The notes under the pieces are model-generated. The model saw only the letters and a list, made by a program, of their open reading frames with translations, did no database searches and was not told the DNA's origin. Below, piece after piece: positions 56,767-64,000 of a stretch of 64,000 nucleotides of DNA. Every line of letters begins with the position of its first letter. Positions within the stretch are counted from its first letter, which is position 1. Made by a program: the position numbers and the translations under genes. Source of the DNA: CAVQZA01 sp963724805 (GTDB lineage: Bacteria; Actinomycetota; Thermoleophilia; Gaiellales; Gaiellaceae); contig CAVRWA010000014.1 in the NCBI GenBank assembly GCA_963724805.1, positions 868,001 through 932,000 of the forward strand, read 5' to 3'.

Positions 56767-57081
56767 CTAGGCGGCGGTCTTCTCGAAGATCACGAGCACG
56801 CTGAGCTGCTCGTAGGCCGAGAAGCGGTGATCGGCGCCTGCTTCGACGAAGACGGCGTCGCCCTCCTTCACCGGCACGGACTTGCCTTCGACGTCGAGGA
56901 TGCCTTGGCCCTCGAGGACGATGTAGACCTCGTCGTCCTCGTGCGGCTGCTGGCGGTCGGCTTCGGGCGCGACGAGCACGTAGACGCCGAGCTCGAGCCC
57001 GGGCGAGGCATGGACGATCTCGTAGCCGCCGCCGGCGGCTACGAGCCGTTCCTGGACCTCCCGGATCACGAAGGCGTGCAT
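56767..57081 (-). CDS. Cupin_2 domain protein
   Basis: A 104-aa single-domain cupin. Motif 1 is represented by HEDDEVYIVLEGQGILDVEG and motif 2 by GDAVFVEAGADHRF, giving His, Glu and His as likely metal ligands. Small cupins range from isomerases to sensors, so the function is open. The ATG at 57081 lies 7 nt after a TAGCCT hexamer that includes the stop codon of the upstream CBS gene, so it may have its own leaderless transcript. Confidence 0.82.
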   Translation of the reverse strand: MHAFVIREVQERLVAAGGGYEIVHASPGLELGVYVLVAPEADRQQPHEDDEVYIVLEGQGILDVEGKSVPVKEGDAVFVEAGADHRFSAYEQLSVLVIFEKTAA

Positions 57082-57088
57082 CTCCGGA

Positions 57089-57094
57089 AGGCTA
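57089..57094 (-). promoter_or_regulatory. -10 element TAGCCT, leaderless cupin gene
   Basis: TAGCCT ends 7 nt before the ATG at 57081, and its TAG is the stop codon of the upstream gene. This is the same arrangement seen at gmd. Confidence 0.45.
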
Positions 57095-57751
57095 GTGGAC
57101 GTTCGCTGCGACCTTCCAGGTCAGCTTCGAGTCGACCGAGACGACGCCCGGCACCTGCGCGATCAGCTCCGGCAGGAGCTCCGCGTCGCTCTTCGTGTCG
57201 ACCTCGCCCGCGACCGTGACCTCGCCGCCGCTCACCTCCACCTCCAGATCCGTGGGCTGGAGCCAGAACGTCCGGCTGATCAGCTCCTTCCGGATCTCCG
57301 TCTCGATCTCGCCGTCGGAGCGCGTGAACGCGCGCACGAGGTCGGCGCGGGTCACGATCCCGACTAGGTTGCCGTCGTCGTCGACGACCGGGAGCCGGTT
57401 GACGGCGTCGTCGAGCATCCGTGCGGCGGCCTCTCCGACCGGGCGGTCGGGGCCGATCGTGACGGCCGGGGAGCTCATCGCCTCGCCGGCGGTGCGCGCG
57501 TCGAGCTTCGCCTCGTTCTCGATCATGTCGGGGAAGAAGAGCCATGCGAACGATCCGCCTCGCCGGCGCTCGGGGCTGCGCTCCTTGAAGAGGATGTCGG
57601 CCTCGGAGATCACGCCGACCACGTTGCCGTCGTCGTCTGTGACCGGAAGCCCGGAGATTCCGGTGCGGGCGAGGATTTGCGCCGTCTCCTTCAGGGTCTT
57701 GCCCGTCGGGACGGTCAGCACGTCTACCGTCATCACCTCTTTGACCTTCAT
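57092..57751 (-). CDS. CBS-pair and BON domain protein
   Basis: A 219-aa cytosolic regulator-like protein. Two CBS domains (about 3-60 and 85-140) are seen as MKVKEVMTVDVLTVPTGKTL with ISGLPVTDDDGNVVGVISEA, and AMSSPAVTIGPDRPVGEAAA with NRLPVVDDDGNLVGIVTRAD. A C-terminal BON domain (about 150-215; RTFWLQPTDLEVEVSGGEVT, then VPGVVSVDSKL) follows. CBS pairs bind adenosine nucleotides, and BON may bind membranes. The ATG at 57751 is set by GGAGG 6 nt upstream. CorA and metal ATPase genes lie next to it. Confidence 0.92.
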   Translation of the reverse strand: MKVKEVMTVDVLTVPTGKTLKETAQILARTGISGLPVTDDDGNVVGVISEADILFKERSPERRRGGSFAWLFFPDMIENEAKLDARTAGEAMSSPAVTIGPDRPVGEAAARMLDDAVNRLPVVDDDGNLVGIVTRADLVRAFTRSDGEIETEIRKELISRTFWLQPTDLEVEVSGGEVTVAGEVDTKSDAELLPELIAQVPGVVSVDSKLTWKVAANVH

Positions 57752-57757
57752 GGCACG

Positions 57758-57762
57758 CCTCC
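57758..57762 (-). promoter_or_regulatory. Shine-Dalgarno GGAGG of the CBS-BON gene
   Basis: GGAGG on the minus strand, 6 nt before the ATG at 57751, decides the start in favour of MKVKEVM over the longer open frame. Confidence 0.6.
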
Positions 57763-57852
57763 GCGGATTCGATGATTTCGTCACCTCAATCCTCCGTCGG
57801 CAGGCGTTTTCCGGCATCCGGGGAGATGCCGAAACGCCGTTCGGCGAACTAC

Positions 57853-58815
57853 CTAGAGCCAGCCGCGGCGCTTGAACAGGAGGAGCAGCCCCGCGAGGGC
57901 GACGAGCTCCAGCACGATCCCGAGGCCGAGGAACGCCGGTCCGCCGGCGATGTGCCGGACCAGGAAGCCGAAGTTCTGGCCGAAGAAGCCGGTGATGAAC
58001 GAGAGCGGCAGGAAGATCGTGGCGATGATCGCGAGCTGCTTCGTCACCACGTTGGTCCGGTTGGCCACGGTCGAGAGGTACACGTCCATCGCCCCGGTCA
58101 GCAGGTCGCGGTAGGTGTCGATCAGGTCGCTGATCCGGATCAGGTGGTCGTAGACGTCGCGGAAGTAGCGCTCGTCCTCCTCGCTCATCCCCGGGAGCTG
58201 GTCCACGCCCCCCATCAGGCTGGCAAAGAGGTCGCGCTGCGGCGTCACGGCCTTGCGCATCCCGACGAGGAGCCGCTTCATCGCGAAGATCTCCTGGAGC
58301 TGCGCGTCGTCGGCCTTGACGAAGATCGCGTTCTCGAGCTCGTCGATCCGGTTGTCGAGGTCGGCCAGGACCGGAAAGAAGCTGTCGACGAGCGAGTCGA
58401 CGATCCGGTAGAGGAGCCGCGGCGGATCGCCGAGCGGCGCCTCCTGCTTCGCGTACCGGGCCCGCAGAGCCGTGAACGCGGGGGTCTCGTCGCGGTGGAG
58501 GGTGATCAGGTGGTCATCCGAGTAGAAGCAGTGCACCTCGACTAGGCGGTCGTCGTCCGGGTTGGCGCCGTAGACGACGAGGAAGACGAAGTCGCCGTAC
58601 TCGTCCAGCTTCGCGCGCTGGCCGAAGTTCTCGGAGTCCTCGATCGCGAGCGGGTGGAAGCCGAAGACGTCGCGCAGGACCGCGAAGTCGTCCGCGTCGG
58701 GCTGCTCCAGGTCGAGCCAGAAGAACGTGCCCGCTGCATGCAGCTTCTCGACCTCGGCCCGGTCGAAGTGGATCGGCTTGGAGCCGCCGTCGTAGATCAG
58801 ATGGCAGGCGCCCAC
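57853..58815 (-). CDS. CorA-family divalent cation channel
   Basis: A 320-aa CorA-type protein, usually a magnesium or cobalt importer working as a pentamer. A large N-terminal cytoplasmic domain (LDLEQPDADDFAVLRDVFGF, FHPLAIED) and a long stalk helix lead to two C-terminal spans (LAIIATIFLPLSFITGFFG and ALAGLLLLF). The pore signature after span 1 is Gly-Gln-Asn (FFGQNF) instead of the classic YGMNF. I believe this variant is common in actinobacterial members. GTG at 58815 lies 6 nt after TACGAT. The ion is not certain. Confidence 0.9.
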   Translation of the reverse strand: MGACHLIYDGGSKPIHFDRAEVEKLHAAGTFFWLDLEQPDADDFAVLRDVFGFHPLAIEDSENFGQRAKLDEYGDFVFLVVYGANPDDDRLVEVHCFYSDDHLITLHRDETPAFTALRARYAKQEAPLGDPPRLLYRIVDSLVDSFFPVLADLDNRIDELENAIFVKADDAQLQEIFAMKRLLVGMRKAVTPQRDLFASLMGGVDQLPGMSEEDERYFRDVYDHLIRISDLIDTYRDLLTGAMDVYLSTVANRTNVVTKQLAIIATIFLPLSFITGFFGQNFGFLVRHIAGGPAFLGLGIVLELVALAGLLLLFKRRGWL

Positions 58816-58821
58816 CGGGCG

Positions 58822-58827
58822 ATCGTA
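58822..58827 (-). promoter_or_regulatory. -10 element TACGAT, leaderless corA-like gene
   Basis: TACGAT ends 6 nt before the GTG at 58815. It fills most of the 18-base gap to the upstream ATPase gene, so the channel gene can be transcribed on its own. Confidence 0.4.
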
Positions 58828-58833
58828 CTTCGA

Positions 58834-60621
58834 CTACCGCAGCGCCCGCAGCGCGTTCAGGATCACGCCGACGTCGATCACTTCCTGCAGCAGGGCGCCG
58901 AAGACCGGGTCGATGTAGCCGAACGCGGCGAATCCCATCGCGACGAGGCTCGCGCCGATGCCGAGCAGCACACTCTGGCGGGCGATGTGCAGCGAGCGGC
59001 GGCCGATCCGGATCGCGTCGGCGACGCGGTCTACCCGGTCGACCACGATCACCGCGTCGGCGGTCTCGGACGAGACCGTGGCGCCGGCCGAGCCCATCGC
59101 GATCCCGACGTCGGCGAGCGCGAGCGCGGGCGCGTCGTTGATCCCGTCGCCGACCATCACCACGGGCCGGAGCTCCTCGCGCGACTTCATCGAGCGGACG
59201 ACCTCGAGCTTCTGCTCGGGCGTCTGGTCACTGTAGACCTTGTCCGCTCCGACCAGGCGGCCGATCACGTCTGCGACCGCCGCCCTGTCGCCGGTGACGA
59301 GCGCGACGTGGAGGATGCCTGCCGCCTTCAGGCCGGGTGTCAGGCTCGGCGCGTCGTCGCGCAGACGATCGGCGATCGCGACCGAGCCGACGAGCGTGCC
59401 GTCGACCTGGACGAGCATCTTCGCGTCGTCGTCATCGGGACGAGCCGGGTCGAGCCAGGAGGGGCTTCCGACCGCGACCCGAAGGCCCTCGACGAGGCCG
59501 GTGATTCCCTTGCCGACGGTCTCGTCCACCTGCTCGGGGAAGGTGAGGTCGAGCCGCCGCCGCTGGGCCTCGCGCACGAGTGCGGCCGCGAGCGGATGGG
59601 TCGAGAGCTGGTCGAGCGAGGCGGCGAGGCGGAGCGCCTCGTCGGGGGCGAACCCGTCGAGCGCGACGACGTCGTCGACCTCCGGCGTGCCCAGCGTGAG
59701 CGTGCCGGTCTTGTCGAGCAGCACGGTCTTCGCCTCGCCGAGCAACTCGATCACGCCGCCGCCCTTGACGATCACCCCGGCGCGCGCGGCCCGCGAGACA
59801 CCGGCGATGAACGCGATCGGGGCGGCGAGGATCAACGGGCACGGCGTTGCGACGACGAGCACGGAGACCGCGCGCACGGGATCGCCGCTCGCGGCCCAGG
59901 CGGCGCCGGCCACGAGCAGCGCGACCGGGAGGAAGATCGCGGCGTAGCGGTCTGCGAGCCGCACGAAGGGCGCCTTCTGCGTCTCGGCCTGGCGGACGAG
60001 GCGGACAAGGTTCGCGTACGCGCTCTCGGCGGCCGGCCGGGCGGTGCGCAGCTCGAAGGGATCGGCGGCGTTCGAGGTGCCGCTCCGCGCCATCCCGCCT
60101 CGGTGGATCGTGCTCGGCAGCGGCTCTCCGGTGAGCGTCGATTCGTCGACGACGGCCTCGTCCGAGATGACGACTCCGTCGACCGGCACGACCTCACCGG
60201 CGCGCACGACCACGACGTCGCCCACGACGAGATCGTCCACGGAGACCTCCTCGAGGGTGTCGCCGCGCCGCCTCGTGGCCACGCGCGGGGCGCGCTCGAT
60301 GAGCGCCGTCAGCTCGCGCCTGGCCCGGCCCGCCGCCACCTCCTCGAGCGCGTTGCCGCCGGCCAGCATCAGCGCGATCACCGAGCCGGCGAAGTACTCG
60401 CCGGTCGCCAGGGCGCCGGCGATCGCCACGAGCGCGATCGCGTCCACGCCGACGTCGCGGTGCCACAGCGTCCTCAGAACGGACCACGTGAGCGGCACGA
60501 GCATGATCGCCGACCCGGCCGCCCAGACCGCGTTCGCGGCACCGCCGTAGCCGAGCGCGAAGAGGACGCCCCCGCCGACCACGCACACGAGCGCCGCGAG
60601 CGCGAGGAGGCGGGCGCTCAT
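58834..60621 (-). CDS. P1B-type heavy-metal-translocating ATPase without N-terminal metal-binding domain
   Basis: A 595-aa metal pump. VDESTLTGEPLP is the actuator motif, VVATPCPLILAAP the span-6 metal site (Thr-Pro-Cys), VLLDKTGTLTLGTP the phosphorylation site, HPLAAALV carries the P1B-specific His-Pro, and MVGDGINDAPALALADVGIA the hinge. No HMA domain precedes the first span. It is short for the class (usually 650-800). The metal is undetermined. ATG at 60621 lies 25 bases after the stop of the acyl-CoA-synthetase-like gene, so the two may be co-transcribed. Confidence 0.92.
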   Translation of the reverse strand: MSARLLALAALVCVVGGGVLFALGYGGAANAVWAAGSAIMLVPLTWSVLRTLWHRDVGVDAIALVAIAGALATGEYFAGSVIALMLAGGNALEEVAAGRARRELTALIERAPRVATRRRGDTLEEVSVDDLVVGDVVVVRAGEVVPVDGVVISDEAVVDESTLTGEPLPSTIHRGGMARSGTSNAADPFELRTARPAAESAYANLVRLVRQAETQKAPFVRLADRYAAIFLPVALLVAGAAWAASGDPVRAVSVLVVATPCPLILAAPIAFIAGVSRAARAGVIVKGGGVIELLGEAKTVLLDKTGTLTLGTPEVDDVVALDGFAPDEALRLAASLDQLSTHPLAAALVREAQRRRLDLTFPEQVDETVGKGITGLVEGLRVAVGSPSWLDPARPDDDDAKMLVQVDGTLVGSVAIADRLRDDAPSLTPGLKAAGILHVALVTGDRAAVADVIGRLVGADKVYSDQTPEQKLEVVRSMKSREELRPVVMVGDGINDAPALALADVGIAMGSAGATVSSETADAVIVVDRVDRVADAIRIGRRSLHIARQSVLLGIGASLVAMGFAAFGYIDPVFGALLQEVIDVGVILNALRALR

Positions 60622-60646
60622 CGCTGGCCTCCGAGCTCCGCCGCCG

Positions 60647-63298
60647 CTACCAGGTCTTGAGGAGGCTGGACTGGCCGGACGGGTGGCTGACCCGGATGCG
60701 GGCGTCCACCGCGACGCAGCCGTGCTCGAGCCCGACTACCGGGTTGAGGTCGAGCTCGGCGACCTCGGGCAGGTCCTCCGCCAGCCGGGCGAGTCGCAGC
60801 ACGAGCTCGACGAGGGCGCGCTCGTCCGACGGAGGTCGCCCGCGGAAGCCGGCGACGAGCGTCCCGGCCTTGCCGGAGGTGACGAGCTCTCTCGCGTCTA
60901 CGTCGGTGAGCGGGGCGAGCCGGAACCCGGCCTGGCCGATCAGCTCGGCGAAGACGCCGCCCGGCCCGAACGCGACCAGCGGTCCGAAGACAGGGTCCTG
61001 CACGACGCCGGCCAGCAGCTCCGAGCCGCCCTTCACCATCGGTTGCACGAGCACCGGCAAACCGATCTGCGCGACGGCGGCACGAACTGCCTGCTCGTCC
61101 TCGAGGTCGAGCGCGACGCCGCCCTGCTCGGTCTTGTGCGCGCCTGCCGCCGCCGTCTTCACGACAACCGGATATCCGAGCTCGGCGGCCGCGGTGACGG
61201 CATCCTCGGCGCTCTCGACCACTCGCTCGCCGACCATCGGGATCCCGTAGGCCTCGAGCAGCGCCCGCGCGTCGTCCGGCGTGAGCCAGGCGTCGGCGGC
61301 GTCGGCGAGCGCCCGCTCGACGATCTCTGCCGCGGCGGCGTTGTCGATTCCGGTCAGCTCCGGCACCGTCCCCGATGAGGCGCGCAGCCAGTCCGCGCGC
61401 TGGCAGACCCGGCCGAGCGCGCGTGCCGCCGACTCGGGATAGGCAAAAGAGGGGACGGCGCCGAGCGTCGCGGGCGCGCCGCCGGCGGCGATGATCGAGG
61501 CCAACACCGTCTTCTCGGGCGGGCCGGCGGCCGCAGCCGCGGCGATCGCCGCACCGACATCGTCGGCGCTGACGGCGACGGGAGGCACGAAGAGCGCGAT
61601 CAGCGCGTCGATGCCCGGGTCGGCGAGGATCAGCGGCAGAGCCTTCGCATAGCTCTCCGCCGTCGCCGAGCCGAGCATGTCGATCGGGTTCTCGACGCTT
61701 GCCTCGCTCGGCAGGAACGCCCTCAGCGCCTCCCGCGTCTCCTGCGTCAGGCTCGTCAGCTCGAGGCCCGCCGCCTCGCACGCGTCGGCGCCGAGGATTC
61801 CGAGCCCGCCCGCATTCGTGATCAGCGCGACGCGGCGGCCGCGGGGCATCGGCTGGCTCGAGAGGAGCGAGGCGATGTCGAGCAGCTCGCCCAGGGTCTC
61901 GGCGCGGATCACGCCCGCCTGGTGGAAGAGCGCGTCCACGGCCGCCTCCGAGCCTGCGAGCGCCGCCGTGTGCGAGGCCGTCGCGCGCTGGCCGGCGCGC
62001 GTCGTGCCGCTCTTCATCGCCAGGATCGGCTTCCGGCGCGCGAGTCGCCGCGCGATGCGCGCGAACTTGCGCGGGTTGCCGAAGGATTCGAGGTAGAGGA
62101 GGACGAGGTCGGTCTCGGGGTCGTCCTCCCACCACTCGAGCAGGTCGTTCGAGGACACGTCTGCCTTGTTGCCGATCGAGACGAAGGCGGAGAGGCCCAG
62201 CCCGCGCGCCTCGGCCCGCTCGAGCAGGGCGAGCCCGAGGGCGCCGCTCTGCGACGAGAAGCCGATCCGGCCCGTCGGGAAGGCCCGCGGCGCGAAGGTC
62301 GCGTTGAGGTTGACCGCGGCCGAGGCGATTCCGAGGCAGTTGGGGCCGACGATGCGGGCGCCGTGCGCGCGGGCCAGCGCGAGGAGCTGGGCCTGGCGCT
62401 CGATTCCTTCCCGGCCGATCTCGGCGAACCCGGCGGAGATCACGCAGAGGGCGCGGACGCCCTTCTGCAGCGCCTCCTCGGCGGCGTCCAGGACTCGCTC
62501 TCCGGGCAGGCAGATCACTGCGAGGTCGATCTCGTCCGGGATCTCGCCGATCTTGGTGTAGGCGCGCACTCCGGCAACGGGTTCGCCCTTGACGTTGATC
62601 GGGAAGGCTGCGCCGCTGAAGTCCGCCTCGAGGATGTTGCGGAAGAGCTCGCCGCCGATCGAGCCGCGCCTGCGCGAGGCGCCGATCACGGCCACCGAGG
62701 CGGGCCGGAAGAACGGGAGCAGCGAGGCGGTGACGCCGACGTGGTCGCGCTCGTCCACGGCCTCCTGGTAGGTCGCGGTCGCCGCGATCGGGAATCGCAC
62801 CTCGATCTCGCCCCCCTCGAGGGCGCGTGCGACCTTGAACCCCGCGTCCTCGAACACGGCGAGCATCGGTCGGTTCTCGGGCATCACGACGGCGACGAAG
62901 CGCTCGATCCCGGCCTCGCCCGCGAGTGCCGCGAGCTGCTCGAGCAGGCGCGTGCCGACGCCGCGGCCCTGGAGGTCGTCGGCGACGGCGAAGGCGACCT
63001 CCGCCGTATGGGGCTCGCGCAGCCGCGCGTAGCTCGCGAGCGCGACGATGCGTTCCTCGCCGGGCTCGCCGAGTGCCCCGATCAGCGCGCCGATGTCGGT
63101 CCAGTTGGGCTCGACCCACGGTTCGACGAGCCCTCGTCCAAGCTCCGGGAGGCCGTGGAAGCGCAGATAGCGGCTGCGCTCGGACAGTCCCGCGAAGAAC
63201 TCGAGCAGCGCCTCGGAGTCGGCGGAGTGCGGCGGCCGCAGGCGCAGGGTGGTGCCGTCCCGGAGGATGACGTCGCGGAGCTCGGTCACAGCACTCAT
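60647..63298 (-). CDS. GNAT acetyltransferase fused to an ADP-forming acyl-CoA synthetase-like region (Pat-type)
   Basis: An 883-aa protein. A GNAT domain comes first (about 10-165; VADDLQGRGVGTRLLEQL is its acetyl-CoA loop). It is followed by a CoA-binding domain (about 185-280; VAVIGASRRRGSIGGELF), a ligase domain (about 300-480; GRIGFSSQSGALGLALLERA, then ATASHTAALAGSEAAVDAL) and a C-terminal ATP-grasp region (about 660-880). Known relatives are protein lysine acetyltransferases that control acyl-CoA synthetases. E. coli PatZ has GNAT at the C-terminus, while some actinobacterial enzymes have it N-terminal as here. ATG at 63298 is chosen since the GNAT fold begins there. Confidence 0.9.
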   Translation of the reverse strand: MSAVTELRDVILRDGTTLRLRPPHSADSEALLEFFAGLSERSRYLRFHGLPELGRGLVEPWVEPNWTDIGALIGALGEPGEERIVALASYARLREPHTAEVAFAVADDLQGRGVGTRLLEQLAALAGEAGIERFVAVVMPENRPMLAVFEDAGFKVARALEGGEIEVRFPIAATATYQEAVDERDHVGVTASLLPFFRPASVAVIGASRRRGSIGGELFRNILEADFSGAAFPINVKGEPVAGVRAYTKIGEIPDEIDLAVICLPGERVLDAAEEALQKGVRALCVISAGFAEIGREGIERQAQLLALARAHGARIVGPNCLGIASAAVNLNATFAPRAFPTGRIGFSSQSGALGLALLERAEARGLGLSAFVSIGNKADVSSNDLLEWWEDDPETDLVLLYLESFGNPRKFARIARRLARRKPILAMKSGTTRAGQRATASHTAALAGSEAAVDALFHQAGVIRAETLGELLDIASLLSSQPMPRGRRVALITNAGGLGILGADACEAAGLELTSLTQETREALRAFLPSEASVENPIDMLGSATAESYAKALPLILADPGIDALIALFVPPVAVSADDVGAAIAAAAAAGPPEKTVLASIIAAGGAPATLGAVPSFAYPESAARALGRVCQRADWLRASSGTVPELTGIDNAAAAEIVERALADAADAWLTPDDARALLEAYGIPMVGERVVESAEDAVTAAAELGYPVVVKTAAAGAHKTEQGGVALDLEDEQAVRAAVAQIGLPVLVQPMVKGGSELLAGVVQDPVFGPLVAFGPGGVFAELIGQAGFRLAPLTDVDARELVTSGKAGTLVAGFRGRPPSDERALVELVLRLARLAEDLPEVAELDLNPVVGLEHGCVAVDARIRVSHPSGQSSLLKTW

Positions 63299-63320
63299 TC
63301 TGTACCCGATCTTTACGACC

Positions 63321-63350
63321 GGCGCCCGCCTGGGAATCAGGGCGGGCGCC
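63321..63350. terminator. Perfect 10-bp GC-rich hairpin
   Basis: GGCGCCCGCC at 63321-63330 pairs with GGCGGGCGCC at 63341-63350 around a 10-nt loop. It lies between the end of the SRPBCC gene and the start of the next minus-strand gene, where an operon end is expected. In that direction no T-run follows, so termination efficiency is uncertain. Confidence 0.5.
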
Positions 63351-63381
63351 GCTTCGTCCTTCGGTTTTTCCGCAGCGCCGG

Positions 63382-63834
63382 TCAGGCGGCTGTCGCAGCG
63401 GCGTAGCGGGCGAGCACGCCCGGCCAGCCTTGCTCGTAGCCGCTGCGCGTCTCCTCGGGCTTGGCGAGAGCCTCCCAGCCTCGGTGCTCGAGCTCCACAC
63501 GGGTCGCCTCGCCGACGGCGACGAAGCGGAGCTCGACCTCGGTGCTCGGCTCGTCCGGCGCGCTGCCCGGGTGCCAGGTGAACGAGACCCGGCTGGGCGG
63601 CTCCCAGACCAGGATCTCGCCCCAGTTCGACTCCTCGCCCGCCTTCGAGCGCTCGACGATCCGCCCGCCCTCGCCGGGCTCGAAGAACGCCTCGTCGACG
63701 TCGCCGCCGTAGATCGAGTGCGTCTCGAGCGGCCACCACTCGCCGAGGCGCTCGGTGAAGACCCGGAATGCGTGCTCGGGCGTGCACTCGACGGTGACCG
63801 AGCGCAGAACCGGCGCCACTGTCTCGACTGCCAT
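63382..63834 (-). CDS. SRPBCC (AHSA1-like) domain protein
   Basis: A 150-aa START-like domain protein. VTVECTPEHAFRVFTERLGE is the first strand and helix, GGRIVERSKAGEESNWGEIL and VSFTWHPGSAPDEPSTEVEL form the sheet, and RSGYEQGWPGVLARYA is the long C-terminal helix. The family binds hydrophobic ligands or assists Hsp90-like proteins; the ligand is unknown. ATG at 63834 follows immediately after the stop of an ArsR regulator gene. ArsR plus SRPBCC is a recurrent pair, often controlled by the regulator. Confidence 0.9.
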   Translation of the reverse strand: MAVETVAPVLRSVTVECTPEHAFRVFTERLGEWWPLETHSIYGGDVDEAFFEPGEGGRIVERSKAGEESNWGEILVWEPPSRVSFTWHPGSAPDEPSTEVELRFVAVGEATRVELEHRGWEALAKPEETRSGYEQGWPGVLARYAAATAA

Positions 63835-64000
63835 CTATTCCTCCTCCTCTCGCTCGGCGAGCTCTTTGAAGCTGCCGAGAGCCGTGTCCCAGAACCCGTC
63901 GAGGTAGGCGCGCAGGGCGCCGAGCCCGTCGGGGTCGATCCGGTAGAGCCGCCGCGCTCCCTGCTGTTCGTCGCTGACGAGCCCGGCGCCCTTCAGCACG
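63835..64000 (-). CDS. ArsR-family transcriptional regulator (partial, cut by window edge)
   Basis: Only the C-terminal 54 residues are inside the window: VLKGAGLVSDEQQGARRLYR forms the end of the recognition helix and the beta wing of a winged helix, then a C-terminal helix (LRAYLDGFWDTALGSFKEL) ends in glutamates. This matches ArsR/SmtB-type repressors of the kind encoded just before SRPBCC proteins. The TAG stop directly abuts the next ATG. The start and any metal-binding cysteines lie outside the window. Confidence 0.75.
   Translation of the reverse strand, partial: VLKGAGLVSDEQQGARRLYRIDPDGLGALRAYLDGFWDTALGSFKELAEREEEE

Noticed and set aside
1..64000. CRISPR arrays, tRNA or rRNA genes, prophage or transposon genes
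   Set aside because: No regularly spaced repeats, cloverleaf sequences, integrase or transposase motifs were found on reading. A tRNAscan or Infernal run would be decisive.

Overview
The window reads as a high-GC actinobacterium. The signs are GC-rich third positions, many GTG and some TTG starts, a coenzyme F420 biosynthesis cluster, a VKOR/DsbA pair, a CtpE-like P-type ATPase and many apparently leaderless transcripts. Class Thermoleophilia (Gaiella or Solirubrobacter relatives) is my best guess, but that placement is inference. No rRNA, tRNA, CRISPR array, integrase, transposase or prophage gene was recognised.

Region 1 (1-38 kb) is a large surface-polysaccharide locus. It carries two initiating sugar-phosphate transferases (an ExoY/WbaP type at the left edge and a WecA-like fusion at 34.5-36.4 kb) and GDP-L-fucose synthesis genes (gmd, an fcl-like epimerase and a further dehydratase). 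It also has about nine GT4-type and four GT2 glycosyltransferases, five polytopic GT-C-like proteins, two flippases, two methyltransferases and an ABC-2 exporter permease (wzm). Most genes sit in strand-coherent runs whose start and stop codons overlap (ATGA, GTGA, TTGA), so translation is probably coupled. A secreted PD40/Ig-like/RTX protein gene at 29.8-32.3 kb is broken by about six single-base frameshifts.

Region 2 (37-46 kb) mixes export and cofactor genes. It has a beta-sandwich protein, hemE, hemH, the wzt ATPase overlapping hemH, a 91-aa unknown, a frameshifted class V aminotransferase, and a tightly overlapping cofC-cofD-fno-cofE operon for coenzyme F420.

Region 3 (46-64 kb) is housekeeping, envelope and ion homeostasis. 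It holds VKOR plus DsbA for disulfide formation, a GAF histidine kinase with a LuxR-type regulator, a GerMN/Gmad2 lipoprotein and three P-type ATPases of different classes. It also holds a HAF-repeat secreted protein, a cupin, a CBS-BON protein, a CorA-type channel, a GNAT/acyl-CoA-synthetase fusion, and an ArsR regulator with an SRPBCC protein that runs off the right edge.

Two features cut across the window. First, a TANNNT or GATANT hexamer lies 6-7 nt before the start codon of at least nine genes, as expected for leaderless mRNAs. Second, single-base frameshifts, mostly extra bases, interrupt otherwise well-preserved genes. They may be assembly errors or real gene decay.
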